Source: Candidatus Methylophosphatis roskildensis
GTDB lineage: Bacteria; Pseudomonadota; Gammaproteobacteria; Burkholderiales; Rhodocyclaceae
DNA: 64,000 bases
Direction of reading: 5' to 3'
NCBI GenBank assembly: GCA_016708905.1
Contig: JADJEV010000003.1
Location: forward strand, 1,178,001 to 1,242,000
A program made the position numbers and the translations under genes. Shown here in pieces: positions 17,455-26,846 of this stretch. How positions within the stretch are numbered: position 1 is the first letter of the stretch; every line of letters starts with the position of its first letter. The notes beneath the pieces were generated by a model. It saw only the letters and a program-made list of their open reading frames with translations. It was not told the DNA's origin and searched no databases.

Positions 17455-19806
17455 TCATCGCGAATGCCAATAGCGCTGTCGCAGTTCGCGCGTCCGCTCG
17501 ACGCTGATTGCTGGCCCGAGTGATACGCGAACTGCACCGTCGCGATCCGTCCGGTGCAGCTCGATGCCGCGCGTCTCGTAGCGCGCCATGACATCGCTAT
17601 TGGGGTGACGAAACCGGTTTCGATAGCTGACCGGCAGCACCGCCAGCGCGGGGGCCACCACGTCGAGAAACTCTTCGGTGGATGAGGTCCGGCTGCCATG
17701 ATGCGGCGTGAGCAGCACATCCGCGCGCAGCCGCTCGCCGTGGCGCGCCACCAGATCGAGTTCCGAGACGGCCTCGATATCCCCGGTCAGCAGCATCTTC
17801 CTGCCGCCGACGCTCACCATCACGACGCAGGACAGATCGTTGGTCTTCGCAACCGCCAGCGTGTAGGCGGCGGCACGCGGATGCAGCATCTCGAAACGTA
17901 CGCCGTCCCACTCCCAGGTCTCGCCGTCGATGCAGGGCTGCTGGCCGGGTGCCGACAGCCTGTAAGGTGAATCGGCGGCCAGCGAACTCTGGGTCAGCAC
18001 AACCGGCAGCGCGGCCAGCACCGATTCTGCCCCGCCCGAGTGATCGCGATCCTGGTGGGTGACGATCAGGCGATCGAGCCGGGCCACGCCGGCGGCACGC
18101 AGATAGGGCAGGATGATCCGGTTGCCGCTGTTGGCATCGAGCGAGAAGCGCGGGCCAGTGTCGTAGATCATGTCGTGGCTGGCCGTCTGGACGTGCACGG
18201 CGAGGCCCTGTCCGACATCGAGAACGGTAACCAGCGCGTTGCCCGGTGGCGGCCGCGGCGCCGGCGTCATGATCAGCGGCAGCAGCAGTACCGCTCCCAG
18301 GCTGCGTGCGGGAAAGCCGCGCGGCAACAGCATGACCCCGCACCCGAGCAGCCCCAACGCGACCCCCCACCGCGGCGGCGCAGCCTGCTGCCACACCGCC
18401 CAAGGCACCGCGGCAAGCCAGTCGATAAACAGCATCAGCCATTCCGTTTCCCAGTGCGCCAGCGCCAGCAACGCATCGACATGCAGGAGACTCCCGAGCA
18501 GGGCCAGCGGCGTGATCACCAGGCTGACCAGCGGAATGGCGATGACATTGGCCAGAGGCGAGACCAACGAGAACTGCTGGAACAGTGCCAACAAGGCCGG
18601 AATCAGCGCCAGTGTCACTGCCCACTGGGTGGTGATCGCGCCGCGCAATCGGCCGCGCAGTCCGCCAATCTGACCGATGCGACCGCTGGTGCTGACGAAC
18701 AGTACGGCGACCGCGCCGAACGACAGCCAGAAGCCGGCCGACAAGACCGCCAGCGGGTCGAGCAGCAGCACGACGAACAATGCCAGCGCCAGAACCCGGC
18801 TGCCGCCCGCGAGGCGTCCGCTCCACAACGCCAGGGCGATCACCGCCAGCATGTAGAGTGTACGCTGCGCCGGCACGGCAAAGCCGGCGAGCAGGCAGTA
18901 CGCCAGGGCCGCCAATGCGCCAGCCAGAGCCGCCGCCTTCTGCGCCGGCAGCCGCAGGGCCAGCCGCGGCACCCTGCGCCAGCCCGCCGCCACCAGCCAG
19001 GCAAACAGTCCGGCCACCATGGTCACATGCAATCCGGATATCGCCATCAGATGCGTGATGCCGGTTCGATTGAAGCGCTCCCATAGATCCGCGCCGATTG
19101 CCTGCTGGTCGCCGATCACCAGCGCGACCAGCACACCGGCCAGCGGCGAGTCGGGCAAGGCTGAATGAATGTGCGCGCGGATCTTCTCGCGTGCGCGCTC
19201 GATCAGCGTGCCGGGTGTCGCAACGAAGTCGGCCAGCTTGAGGCTGTCGGAAGCCGCGCGCACGTAGCCGGTCGCGCGCAATCCGCGCTCGAACAACTGT
19301 GCCTCGTAGTCGAAGCCGTGCGGATTGAGATTGCCGTGTGGACGCTTGAGCCGAACCTTGAGCCGCCAGCGCTCGCCGGCGTGCACCTCGCGCGCGGTGT
19401 CGGTTTCACCCTCGCGCAGACCGCGATACCAGCCGAGCAGCAAGCGGCGCGGCACACCTGCCACGTCTGCCTGCTCGACCTCGAAGACAAAGCGCTGCCC
19501 GCTGTCGAGAGATTGGGGCAGACCGGTGACCACCCCGGTGACGAACATGTCCTGACCTTCGAGTTCGCGCGGCAGGGTCTCGGCCAGCCGCAGCGTGGCA
19601 AAGGCACAGGCCCAGACGAAGCCGGCCAGCACGCCCGTCGCGAGCAGCGCGCCCGCCTTGAGCGTATGCCGCTGCAGCTTGGTCGCGAGTACGGCGGCCA
19701 GGAGCGTAGCCGCCGCCGCGACGACGAGCATCGACCAGCCAGGCAGTGCCGCCTGCCACTGGCAGAGCGCGGCGCCGACCGCAAAACCGAGAATCCCGAT
19801 CCGCAC
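17455..19806 (-). CDS. comEC: ComEC/Rec2 DNA-uptake channel protein
   Basis: The 783-residue protein begins with hydrophobic segments and a DUF4131-type N-terminal domain, has the polytopic Competence domain in the middle (ALPDSPLAGVLVALVIGDQQ, GITHLMAISGLHVTMVAGL), and ends with a metallo-beta-lactamase-like domain (HQDRDHSGGAES, LTPHHGSRTSS). It forms the inner-membrane channel for single-stranded DNA in natural transformation; the C-terminal domain may be a nuclease. It starts 12 bp after the ABC exporter stop, suggesting co-transcription. No other competence genes are in the window. Confidence 0.94.
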   Translation of the reverse strand: MRIGILGFAVGAALCQWQAALPGWSMLVVAAAATLLAAVLATKLQRHTLKAGALLATGVLAGFVWACAFATLRLAETLPRELEGQDMFVTGVVTGLPQSLDSGQRFVFEVEQADVAGVPRRLLLGWYRGLREGETDTAREVHAGERWRLKVRLKRPHGNLNPHGFDYEAQLFERGLRATGYVRAASDSLKLADFVATPGTLIERAREKIRAHIHSALPDSPLAGVLVALVIGDQQAIGADLWERFNRTGITHLMAISGLHVTMVAGLFAWLVAAGWRRVPRLALRLPAQKAAALAGALAALAYCLLAGFAVPAQRTLYMLAVIALALWSGRLAGGSRVLALALFVVLLLDPLAVLSAGFWLSFGAVAVLFVSTSGRIGQIGGLRGRLRGAITTQWAVTLALIPALLALFQQFSLVSPLANVIAIPLVSLVITPLALLGSLLHVDALLALAHWETEWLMLFIDWLAAVPWAVWQQAAPPRWGVALGLLGCGVMLLPRGFPARSLGAVLLLPLIMTPAPRPPPGNALVTVLDVGQGLAVHVQTASHDMIYDTGPRFSLDANSGNRIILPYLRAAGVARLDRLIVTHQDRDHSGGAESVLAALPVVLTQSSLAADSPYRLSAPGQQPCIDGETWEWDGVRFEMLHPRAAAYTLAVAKTNDLSCVVMVSVGGRKMLLTGDIEAVSELDLVARHGERLRADVLLTPHHGSRTSSTEEFLDVVAPALAVLPVSYRNRFRHPNSDVMARYETRGIELHRTDRDGAVRVSLGPAISVERTRELRQRYWHSR

Positions 19807-19818
19807 GCGCCGAGCCTG

Positions 19819-21468
19819 TCAGGCGGACGATGCCGTCTGCGCCGACAACAGGTCGCGAAAGGCCTGCGAGCGCAGCGCCAGGTCGCCTGGCGGTCCGGCA
19901 TCGAGCACCCGCCCGTCCTGCATCAGCACGACTTCGTCGAAGCGGTCGAGCAGGTTCAGTCGATGCACCGAGGAGACGACGCAGGCCCCGGCATGGCTCG
20001 CCAGCACGCGGTCGAGCACCTTGCGTTCAGTATCGGGATCGAGGCTGCTGGTTGGCTCGTCGAGCAGCAGCAGCGAGCTGCCCTGCGCCGCCACCATGGC
20101 GCGCGCCAGAGCCAGCCGCTGGCGCTGGCCGCCGGACCAGTTGGCGCCACGCTCGGCGACCACCGTGTCGAGCCCCTGCACCAGCCCGGCGACGAAGTCT
20201 TCCGCGGCAGCCAGGCGCAGCGCGGCGTCGAGCTGCGTGTCGTCGGCCGAAGCACCCAGCAGGAGATTTTCGCGCAGCGTGCCCTCGAAGATCTCCGACT
20301 GCTGTGGAATCAGCGTCGCCTCGAGCCGCAATGCCGCGGCAGGGTCGGCCAGCAACTCGCCGTCGAACCCGATCGTGCCGGCCTGCGGCCGGTCGAGTCC
20401 GGCGAGCAGCCGCAGCAGGGTGCTCTTGCCGGCGCCGCTCGGCCCGACCAGCGCGTAGCGGCGACCCCGCTGCAGTGCCAGATCGACGCCCTCCAGCGCA
20501 GGCGCCTCGCCACGCGCGGCCGCGTGGTGAAAGCGCAGGCCTTCGATGCGCAATTGCCGCCAGCCGGTCGGCTCGAGCGCGTCGGCCCATTTCTCGATTC
20601 CGGCCGCCTCGATCGGCTGCGCTGCCGCGTAGGACGCCTGGGTGCCAACGATGCCCGAATAGTGAACCGCGATCGCGGTGATGACGTCGCCTGCCTCCCG
20701 CGCATACTCATAGACCATGAACACGTTGCCGAGCTTGAGCACCTGGTGATCCGGCCCCGAGGCCCCGCTCGCCGCCAGCCACGCATAGAGCGCGACCAGC
20801 ACACACCACAGCAACGCGGAGAGCAGATCGACGGTGCACCATTTGGCCTCGTTGATCACCATGCTGCGCCGGAGTGGCGGGAAGGTCGCGCGCATGCGCT
20901 CGAGCATCATGTTCGCCACACCATTGCGCCGGCGCAGTGCGAACACCGTCGCAATGTTGCCGAGCGAATCGACCAGCGCCGCCGACAGCCGGCGTTCGGT
21001 CTGACTCTCGCGCAGCGAGTAGGTCATGATGCGGCGGTCGAAGCGGCTGATCAGGAAACCCAGAACCATGTAGCCGCAGACCGCGACAATTCCGACCGCC
21101 GGCGCTATCAGCCAAAGCGCGATGACCGGCCCGAACAGCCGCACACCGTTCTGCAGGTAGATGTACTGACTCTCCGCAAAGCCGTACAGCGCGCCGGTCG
21201 CCTGGTTGACCCGGCTCACCGTCTCCGCCGTGTGGCGGGCTTCGTGCCAGGCCAGCGGCGCATCGAGCACGCGTCGCGTCAGCGCCGCGAACAGCGTCTC
21301 GCGCACGCGCATGGCTGCGTTGCGCTCGAGCACTCTGCCGGGGCCGTGCATCGCCCAGCTCGCCGCCGTGGCGCAAAACACACCGGCCAGCAGCAGGCCG
21401 GCATGCGGCAGGCCGGACAGGCCGCCGCTCTGGATCTGGTTGATCGCCTGCCCGGCCAGCCAGGGCAC
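19819..21468 (-). CDS. ABC exporter, permease-ATPase fusion; N-terminus cut by an in-frame stop
   Basis: The 549-residue frame starts at a GTG and holds most of an ABC exporter membrane domain followed by an ATPase with Walker A GPSGAGKST, signature WSGGQRQR, Walker B LLLLDEPTSSLD and H-loop SSVHR. The frame is open for 42 more codons upstream (to 21594) and encodes a normal first transmembrane segment (GLLLGAFALLVGSQLFKLA). These codons have no plausible start; instead an ATG at 21609 is followed by a TAG at codon 5 (21595-21597). So either translation starts at the internal GTG and loses helix 1, or the TAG is a mutation or sequence error. Substrate unknown. It precedes comEC by 12 bp. Confidence 0.8.
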   Translation of the reverse strand: MPWLAGQAINQIQSGGLSGLPHAGLLLAGVFCATAASWAMHGPGRVLERNAAMRVRETLFAALTRRVLDAPLAWHEARHTAETVSRVNQATGALYGFAESQYIYLQNGVRLFGPVIALWLIAPAVGIVAVCGYMVLGFLISRFDRRIMTYSLRESQTERRLSAALVDSLGNIATVFALRRRNGVANMMLERMRATFPPLRRSMVINEAKWCTVDLLSALLWCVLVALYAWLAASGASGPDHQVLKLGNVFMVYEYAREAGDVITAIAVHYSGIVGTQASYAAAQPIEAAGIEKWADALEPTGWRQLRIEGLRFHHAAARGEAPALEGVDLALQRGRRYALVGPSGAGKSTLLRLLAGLDRPQAGTIGFDGELLADPAAALRLEATLIPQQSEIFEGTLRENLLLGASADDTQLDAALRLAAAEDFVAGLVQGLDTVVAERGANWSGGQRQRLALARAMVAAQGSSLLLLDEPTSSLDPDTERKVLDRVLASHAGACVVSSVHRLNLLDRFDEVVLMQDGRVLDAGPPGDLALRSQAFRDLLSAQTASSA

Positions 21469-21609
21469 GGCGAGCTTGAACAGTTGCGAACCGACCAGCA
21501 GGGCAAAGGCGCCCAGCAGCAGGCCACGTGCACCGGCAGCGTAGCGCCACAGTTCGTGGTACAGATGGCGTATGCCCTGCGGGCGGTCGAGCGCCTAGTC
21601 GATCTGCAT

Positions 21610-21954
21610 GATTTGTGACAGATGAATGTGGGGAAAACGCTTGTAACCGCAGCGGCGCGCGCAATCAAGCGAAACCTTTCGAGTCGCCCGGATATTTCAC
21701 GAGTCGCCCGCTTGCCGCGGCCGTCAAGGACCGGAACGCGGCCAGCTCGAAGCAGAGCTTGCGAACCCGGATTGGCGCCCGGGCGCGGGCTGTCGCGGCG
21801 CTCGGTTGGTCTCGCCCCGCCTGGCTTGCGCTTCACTCGAAACGTAGGCGCGGCTACGTTTCTCCCTCCAGCGCGGCGCCAGATCGGGCCGATACCGGCG
21901 CGATCACTCGCGACATTCGTGAACTATCCGGGCTAGAATCGCATCGCCACAATC
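21610..21954. other. Intergenic region between ABC exporter and DUF2062 gene
   Basis: This divergent gap contains a short hairpin (AAACGTAG / CTACGTTT around 21841-21862), a repeated GAGTCGCCCG at about 21679 and 21701, and a TAGAAT -10-like hexamer at 21934-21939 that could serve the DUF2062 gene. No gene is supported. Confidence 0.35.
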
Positions 21955-22491
21955 ATGCGCAAACACATCCGCAAGCACCTGCCGGACCCCGAGAAGATCC
22001 GCAACAACCGGTGGCTCGCCTATTTCGGCGACGCCCTGACCCATCCGCGCCTGTGGCACCTCAACCGACACTCGGCGGCCGGCGGCGTAGCGGTGGGCCT
22101 GTTCTGCGGCCTGATACCGGGGCCGTTCCAGATGCTCGGCGCCGCACTCGCCTGCGTCGTGCTGCGCGTCAATCTGCCGGTCGCCCTGGCCGCCACCTTC
22201 TTCACCAATCCGCTCACCATCGTGCCGCTCTACCTCGTCGCATTCGGCCTTGGCGAAGTGGCACTCGGCGGTAACGGCGGCGAATTCGTCGCGCCACCCG
22301 ACTGGGGCGAGCAGGCGTTCTCGGCCTGGATTGGCCAGTTGATCGACTGGATGTCGGGGCTGGGCAAACCCCTGTTCGTCGGCCTGCTGTTGCTCGCCTT
22401 GCTTTTGTCGATCACAGGCTATTTCGCGGTGCGAGGGGCCTGGCGCTGGTATCTGGTGCGTGCGTGGCAACGGCGAACCACGCGCCGGTGA
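21955..22491 (+). CDS. DUF2062 inner-membrane protein
   Basis: The 178-residue protein matches DUF2062: an N-terminal basic segment, the HSAAGGVAVGLFCGLIPGPFQ motif at about 39-59, then ATFFTNPLTIVPLYL, with three or four hydrophobic segments. It is an inner-membrane protein of unknown role. The repeat-protein gene follows on the same strand after 76 bp. Confidence 0.92.
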   Translation: MRKHIRKHLPDPEKIRNNRWLAYFGDALTHPRLWHLNRHSAAGGVAVGLFCGLIPGPFQMLGAALACVVLRVNLPVALAATFFTNPLTIVPLYLVAFGLGEVALGGNGGEFVAPPDWGEQAFSAWIGQLIDWMSGLGKPLFVGLLLLALLLSITGYFAVRGAWRWYLVRAWQRRTTRR

Positions 22492-22567
22492 GCAACCTCG
22501 CCCGGCACGTCACCCGGAAACACGGCCCTGCGCGCCGGGCAGACCGCAAAAGGAAACGAGGAGTCGC

Positions 22568-24733
22568 TTGAAGACACTTGATATACTTCGCATGTCATTG
22601 TTCGGCGTCGTGCTGCTGCTCGGCGCGGGCACGGCGAACAATGCACTCGCCGCACTCGTCAGGATCGTCGAGCCCTACACGAGCACGGACACCGTGGTGA
22701 GCCCGACGACGTCCGATGTTCCGACCTTCGAATGGACGTCTTCCGGCGCAATCAGCCGCTTCGAACTCCAGTTGTCGGACCAGGCCGATTTCAGATCGTA
22801 CTGGTACCGCCCGGCGGCCGGCACGACACGCAGCCTGACCTACGCGTCCCGCGACTGGTCGCGGTTCAATACGACAGTCACGGCGCCGGGCCGGCTTCTC
22901 GATGGAACCGGCTATTTTCTCCGGATCAATGCCTACGCCGCCAACGGAACCCCGCTCGCGGAGAGCATGCCGGTGCCGTTCACCGCGCGCGCGCTGGTGT
23001 CGGGCACCTACTGCAATCCCGATTTCGATGTCATCACGCCGGAAAATGCCAATCCACACCGCACCCGCGGCGTGCATGTGGTGCCTGGCGGCCGGATCGA
23101 CCCGTCGTTCCGTGTGCACGTAATCCCTGGTGAAACCGCGATCCAGTCGCAGGTCTACGACAGCACCGACACACTGCTGTGCACGCTGACCAGCGGGCCG
23201 ATACTGCGCTCGCGCGCCGGCATTCCCTCCAAGGGGCTCAATGCGACGATGACGATGCGCTTCGATCTGCGCACCCAGGACTATTTCGACCGCATCACCG
23301 GAGCCGGACCGCACATTCCGGTCGTGCTGCTCGGTGACATGGCGAGCCTGCCATCGGTGACCGGCGGCACCGCAGGCTCGGAAGGCATCGGCCCGATCTT
23401 CGGCGACCTGTCGAACTGGATCGATTCAGGCAACTGCGTCAAGCCACGATTGACCGACGGAGACACCAGCGGCAACCTGACCGTCATCGAGAGCTTCCGC
23501 AATTCCCGGGTCTGCCTGTTCGGCAACCAATCGATCAACTATCAGAAGCTGACCGACCAGACCTACCATGTCGAGATCCGTGCCACGCCGGTGCTGCGCG
23601 GTGTCGATGTCATTCGCAACCGCATCTCCTACAAGGTCACCACGGCGAGCGGCGCCCTGGTCGCGCAGGCGGAGAATCTGGTCGACGACACGCCGCCGAC
23701 CACCCAGATGCACGGCGGCTGGCTGCTGCTTGGTCTGATCGGCGGTCAATCGTCGCTGCCGCCGTTCGACCTGTGGTTCGATAATCTCGTGGTCGACTAT
23801 GCGCCGGCGGCGACCGCCGACGGCCTGCCGGTCGGCAACGACCTGCTGGTCGCTTACCCTCCGCCGACCGGCCTGTTGCTCAAATCGAACAACGGTTCGT
23901 GGACCACCGCCTACAGAAAGTCGCCCCTGCGCATGGCGAACGGCGATATCGATGCCGACGGCGTATCGGACGTGCTGATGGATTTCGGGTCGACCGGCAT
24001 ATGGCTGTGGCGAAGCGGCGCCCCGTGGCGAGCCGTTTACCCGTCCTCGGCTCGGGAACTGGTCGCGACCGACCTCGACGCCAACGGAAAGACCGACTTC
24101 ATCGTGAACTTCGGCCCGCCCAGGGGCCTGTATGCCCACATGGACGATGGCACCTGGCGACAGCTCCACAGCGTGCCACCGCGGCAGGTCGTCTCGGCCA
24201 ATCTCGACGGCGACCCGCGACGCGATCTGGTCGTCGACTTCGGCCCGCCCTACGGCATCTGGCTGTACTTGAACGACACGGATTGGGTCGCCCTGCACGG
24301 GATCAGCGCCACCGACATCGTGGTCGGCGACCTCGACGGCAACGGCATCGACGACATCGTGGTCGACTTCGGCAGCCAGTATGGCATCTGGATCTACATG
24401 AATCAGGCCGACTGGGTGCCGCTTCACGGTGTTTCCTCGCAGCAGATGACGATCGGCAATTTCGACAGCGACCCGCGCAAGGATCTGGTCGTCGATTTCG
24501 GCCCCCAGTACGGAATCTGGATTTGGAAGAACAACAGCGCATGGCAGCCGGTTCACGGCGCCGCCTCAAAGCGGCTTCGACCCGCCGATCTGGACCGCAA
24601 TGGCATCGACGACCTGGTCGTCGATTTCGGGCCACCGTTCGGCCTCTGGGCGTGGATGAACGGCGTGAAATGGGTACAGCAAAGCGGCGCCTCGCCGCAG
24701 GAGTTCATCGCAATCGACGCCGACCGGGACTGA
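22568..24733 (+). CDS. Exported protein with seven C-terminal 43-residue FG-GAP-like repeats
   Basis: I choose the TTG at 22568 because GAGGAG lies five bases upstream; the product has 721 residues (an ATG at 22592 would still leave a signal peptide). The signal peptide ends near NNALA. Residues about 30-130 look like a fibronectin-type module (FEWTSSGAISRFELQLSDQ), residues about 140-410 are unrecognised, and residues about 421-721 are seven 43-residue repeats of the form DxxxDLVVDFGPxYGIWIYxNxxxWxxLHGxSxxxxxxxDxDxNG. These are the same repeats, in the same number, as in the DUF1800 protein at 8317-10977, but placed at the other end. A role in surface or secreted binding is inferred only. 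Confidence 0.85.
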   Translation: MKTLDILRMSLFGVVLLLGAGTANNALAALVRIVEPYTSTDTVVSPTTSDVPTFEWTSSGAISRFELQLSDQADFRSYWYRPAAGTTRSLTYASRDWSRFNTTVTAPGRLLDGTGYFLRINAYAANGTPLAESMPVPFTARALVSGTYCNPDFDVITPENANPHRTRGVHVVPGGRIDPSFRVHVIPGETAIQSQVYDSTDTLLCTLTSGPILRSRAGIPSKGLNATMTMRFDLRTQDYFDRITGAGPHIPVVLLGDMASLPSVTGGTAGSEGIGPIFGDLSNWIDSGNCVKPRLTDGDTSGNLTVIESFRNSRVCLFGNQSINYQKLTDQTYHVEIRATPVLRGVDVIRNRISYKVTTASGALVAQAENLVDDTPPTTQMHGGWLLLGLIGGQSSLPPFDLWFDNLVVDYAPAATADGLPVGNDLLVAYPPPTGLLLKSNNGSWTTAYRKSPLRMANGDIDADGVSDVLMDFGSTGIWLWRSGAPWRAVYPSSARELVATDLDANGKTDFIVNFGPPRGLYAHMDDGTWRQLHSVPPRQVVSANLDGDPRRDLVVDFGPPYGIWLYLNDTDWVALHGISATDIVVGDLDGNGIDDIVVDFGSQYGIWIYMNQADWVPLHGVSSQQMTIGNFDSDPRKDLVVDFGPQYGIWIWKNNSAWQPVHGAASKRLRPADLDRNGIDDLVVDFGPPFGLWAWMNGVKWVQQSGASPQEFIAIDADRD

Positions 24734-24764
24734 ACTGCGCGAGTCCGACTGTCCTGGGCAGCAC

Positions 24765-24846
24765 GCGTAGGTTGGGCAGAGCGAAGCGAAGCCCAACGTC
24801 AGAGGACGATACCGTTGGGCTTCGCTTCGCTCTGCCCAAGCTACGC
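24765..24846. repeat. Long palindromic repeat, copy 1
   Basis: Two arms of about 33 bases pair almost perfectly: GCGTAGGTTGGGCAGAGCGA... at 24765-24797 and its complement at 24814-24846. It lies 31 bp after the stop of the repeat-protein gene and could act as a terminator. Related elements occur at 26169-26249, 31631-31700 and 33832-33903. The remaining sequence up to 24977 shows nothing recognisable. Confidence 0.85.
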
Positions 24847-24977
24847 ACCGGGCCGAACTCTCGCGGTATCGCACGGCGTCAGGGCGCAACGCCAACGGAT
24901 GGCCGGGGGACGGCGCAGCGAAGACGTTCCGGTCCTCGCTGCGCCCCGCCGGCTGCCTGGCAGCCGACGATGCCGAG

Positions 24978-25679
24978 CTATGGTTTGACCTGCAGCAGCG
25001 GGCCTTCCGGATCGGCGAAGTTTCGCGTGCTCAGAATCTGGATGCCGGCGTTGTGCTCGCCGTTGAAGGGCGTCACGGCGCCGGGGCAGCCGGCCTTGAC
25101 CGCATCGTCGGGCGAGTTGAACCACAAGCCGAGATGGAAGGTGTGCACCGGACCGGTCGGCGGGTTGGTATTCACATCGGGAAACTGTTCGTTGTGCACC
25201 AACGGCGCGATGGCACTGCCCGGCGCGACGATGAAAGTTTCTTCGTTGAAGCGGCCGATGAAGGTCTCGCTACCCTCGCCTTATTCGTCGGTCTCGATGT
25301 CACCTTGATACCAGCTCAGGCCGAACGGCGCATTGGGAACCTGGATGACGAACAAATCGAAGTTGGTTTTCGGCGGCAGCCCTTTCACCCTGACCCGCAT
25401 GCGTTCCACCGGCCCCTCGGAGGTGATCCTTACCGTCGCCGATGCATCGGACAGACAGTTCGCCTTTTCCGCCGCGGCCGACCGAACCATGTGGAACCTG
25501 GTCCGGTGGTCGTCGCCGCCTTGCGCCGGGGAACCGGCCATCGCGCTGGAGGCCGCCAGCGAGGCCATTGCGGTCAGAGCTGCCACCAAACACTTCGTCC
25601 CCTTGTTCGTGCTGCGGGGCCGACGAACTACGTTGCTGCGAGCGCCCGAAGCGGGTGCCAGTTCTTGTATTGCTTTCAT
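24978..25679 (-). pseudogene. Secreted protein of unknown family, interrupted by an in-frame TAA
   Basis: From an ATG at 25679 with an AAGGAG site seven bases upstream, the frame encodes a signal peptide (ending near SAMAGSPAQG) and a mature protein with conserved-looking segments, but a TAA at 25281-25283 stops it after 132 residues (GDIETDE). The same frame then continues without shift for another 100 codons (FIGRFNEETFIVAPGS, VHTFHLGLWFNSPDDAVKAG, TPFNGEHNAGIQIL) to a TAG at 24978. Both halves read like one beta-rich secreted domain of 233 residues. This is a nonsense mutation, a sequence error, or read-through; I favour one of the first two. No function is assigned. Confidence 0.7.
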
Positions 25680-25933
25680 GTGATTCTCCTTGTGGATGCT
25701 GTTGGCAGGCGAAGGTTTTCAATCTCGCCTTCGGTGTCACGGATCCTGATGGCTCCGACAACGGCAACATCCGGAATATCGATTCTGCATCGAACGCTGC
25801 CTGTCGGCCGCAACGAACCCTTCTCAGCAACCCGTGTGCCAGGGCCGCAACGCCGTTTGCGTGGCTCGGCGGGAGCCGATGTGCCCCATTGTGGGCAGCG
25901 GACGCGTGCACCCTGCCCGATCTCGTCGACTGC

Positions 25934-26109
25934 AATGAAGCCTGTCGGCGCCGCTGCCTTGCGCGGCCCGGCACAGCGAGGCCGCAAGGCCTGCGCGCGC
26001 CATCGGCCCGTGGCCCGCATGGGCTGGACTTCTCCGGCAATGCCATCCCCTCGGGTCCGCTGCATGGCGCTCGTGGCGGCACATGGCTGCAGAGCGCCAT
26101 TCCATGCGG
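25934..26109. repeat. Imperfect direct repeat, copy A
   Basis: This 176-bp noncoding segment begins AATGAAGCCTGTCGGCGCCG and contains CGCATGGGCTGGACTTCTCC and CATGGCTGCAGA. Copy B at 26250-26420 has the same blocks in the same order with diverged sequence between. The gap 25680-26433 otherwise contains no supported gene. Confidence 0.7.
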
Positions 26110-26168
26110 GTCGCAGGGCAGCGGCTCGACGCGAAATCGACCGACGATCACCGCCGAAGGCACAGCAC

Positions 26169-26249
26169 GCGTAGGTTGGGCAGTGCGAAGCGAAGCCCAA
26201 CACCGGAGGACGATATTGTTGTGCTTCCTTCGTCAGCCCAAGCTACTCG
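26169..26249. repeat. Palindromic repeat, copy 2
   Basis: The left arm GCGTAGGTTGGGCAGTGCGA... matches copy 1 (24765-24846) with one change; the right arm (GTGCTTCCTTCGTCAGCCCA) is more diverged. It sits between the two direct repeats A and B. Confidence 0.75.
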
Positions 26250-26420
26250 AATGAAGCCTGTCGGCGCCGCGGATCGCCGCAGCCGGGCAGGCGACGCCGC
26301 ACGTTATGCGCGATCGGCCTGCGAGCCGCATGGGCTGGACTTCTCCAGCCGTATCGCCCGCTCAGGCGCGTGGAATGGCGCTCTGGGCGGTGCATGGCTG
26401 CAGATTGCCGTTCCATGCGG
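26250..26420. repeat. Imperfect direct repeat, copy B
   Basis: This is the second copy of the segment at 25934-26109. It starts with the same 21 bases and ends at the shared TTCCATGCGG. It directly abuts the palindromic repeat copy 2 and lies just before the 3' end of the DUF4124 gene. Confidence 0.7.
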
Positions 26421-26433
26421 CTCTCAGGCTGGC

Positions 26434-26745
26434 CTACCTGCGTCGCCGGCAATTCGGGTAGGTGGCGGCAGCCTGCGGCTGGGCGGCGCGCGACAGGCGA
26501 GCCGCGGCTGACCCGCTGCCGCTGTTCGACGAACTCGGCGACGGCGAATCGGCGGAATACCGGCGCAGGGCACTCATGTCGAGCGTGTTGATCGGTGCGG
26601 TGACCTCACGGGTATTCCGCGCCGTGGGCGCAGGGTCGTCGCCGTAATGCACGCGCCCGTCCTGGTCGGTCCAGCGCAATACCTGTGCGTCGGCCGGACC
26701 CGCCAGGCAGAGGGCCGTGAGGAACAGGATGAGCTTGCGCTGCAT
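26434..26745 (-). CDS. DUF4124 domain protein
   Basis: The 103-residue exported protein has a signal peptide (ending PADAQ) and the DUF4124 core VLRWTDQDGRVHYGDDPAP, a small periplasmic domain of unknown function. The C-terminal half is low-complexity Ser/Gly/Ala and ends in CRRRR close to the repeat region, so the tail may have been altered by repeat insertion. Confidence 0.8.
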   Translation of the reverse strand: MQRKLILFLTALCLAGPADAQVLRWTDQDGRVHYGDDPAPTARNTREVTAPINTLDMSALRRYSADSPSPSSSNSGSGSAAARLSRAAQPQAAATYPNCRRRR

Positions 26746-26846
26746 GGCGAATCCCGATGGCGATATCGTGTCCCGAATGATCCTATGCGTCGGCGATGGT
26801 CGTCAATCGGCGCGGCGCGTGTTTCGGGCTTCGTCCCCGGCCACGC

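Noticed and set aside
21595..25283. Stop-codon recoding as an explanation for TAG in the ABC exporter and TAA in the secreted protein
   Set aside because: Different stop codons are involved, all other genes use TAA, TAG and TGA as normal ends, and other lesions are frameshifts.
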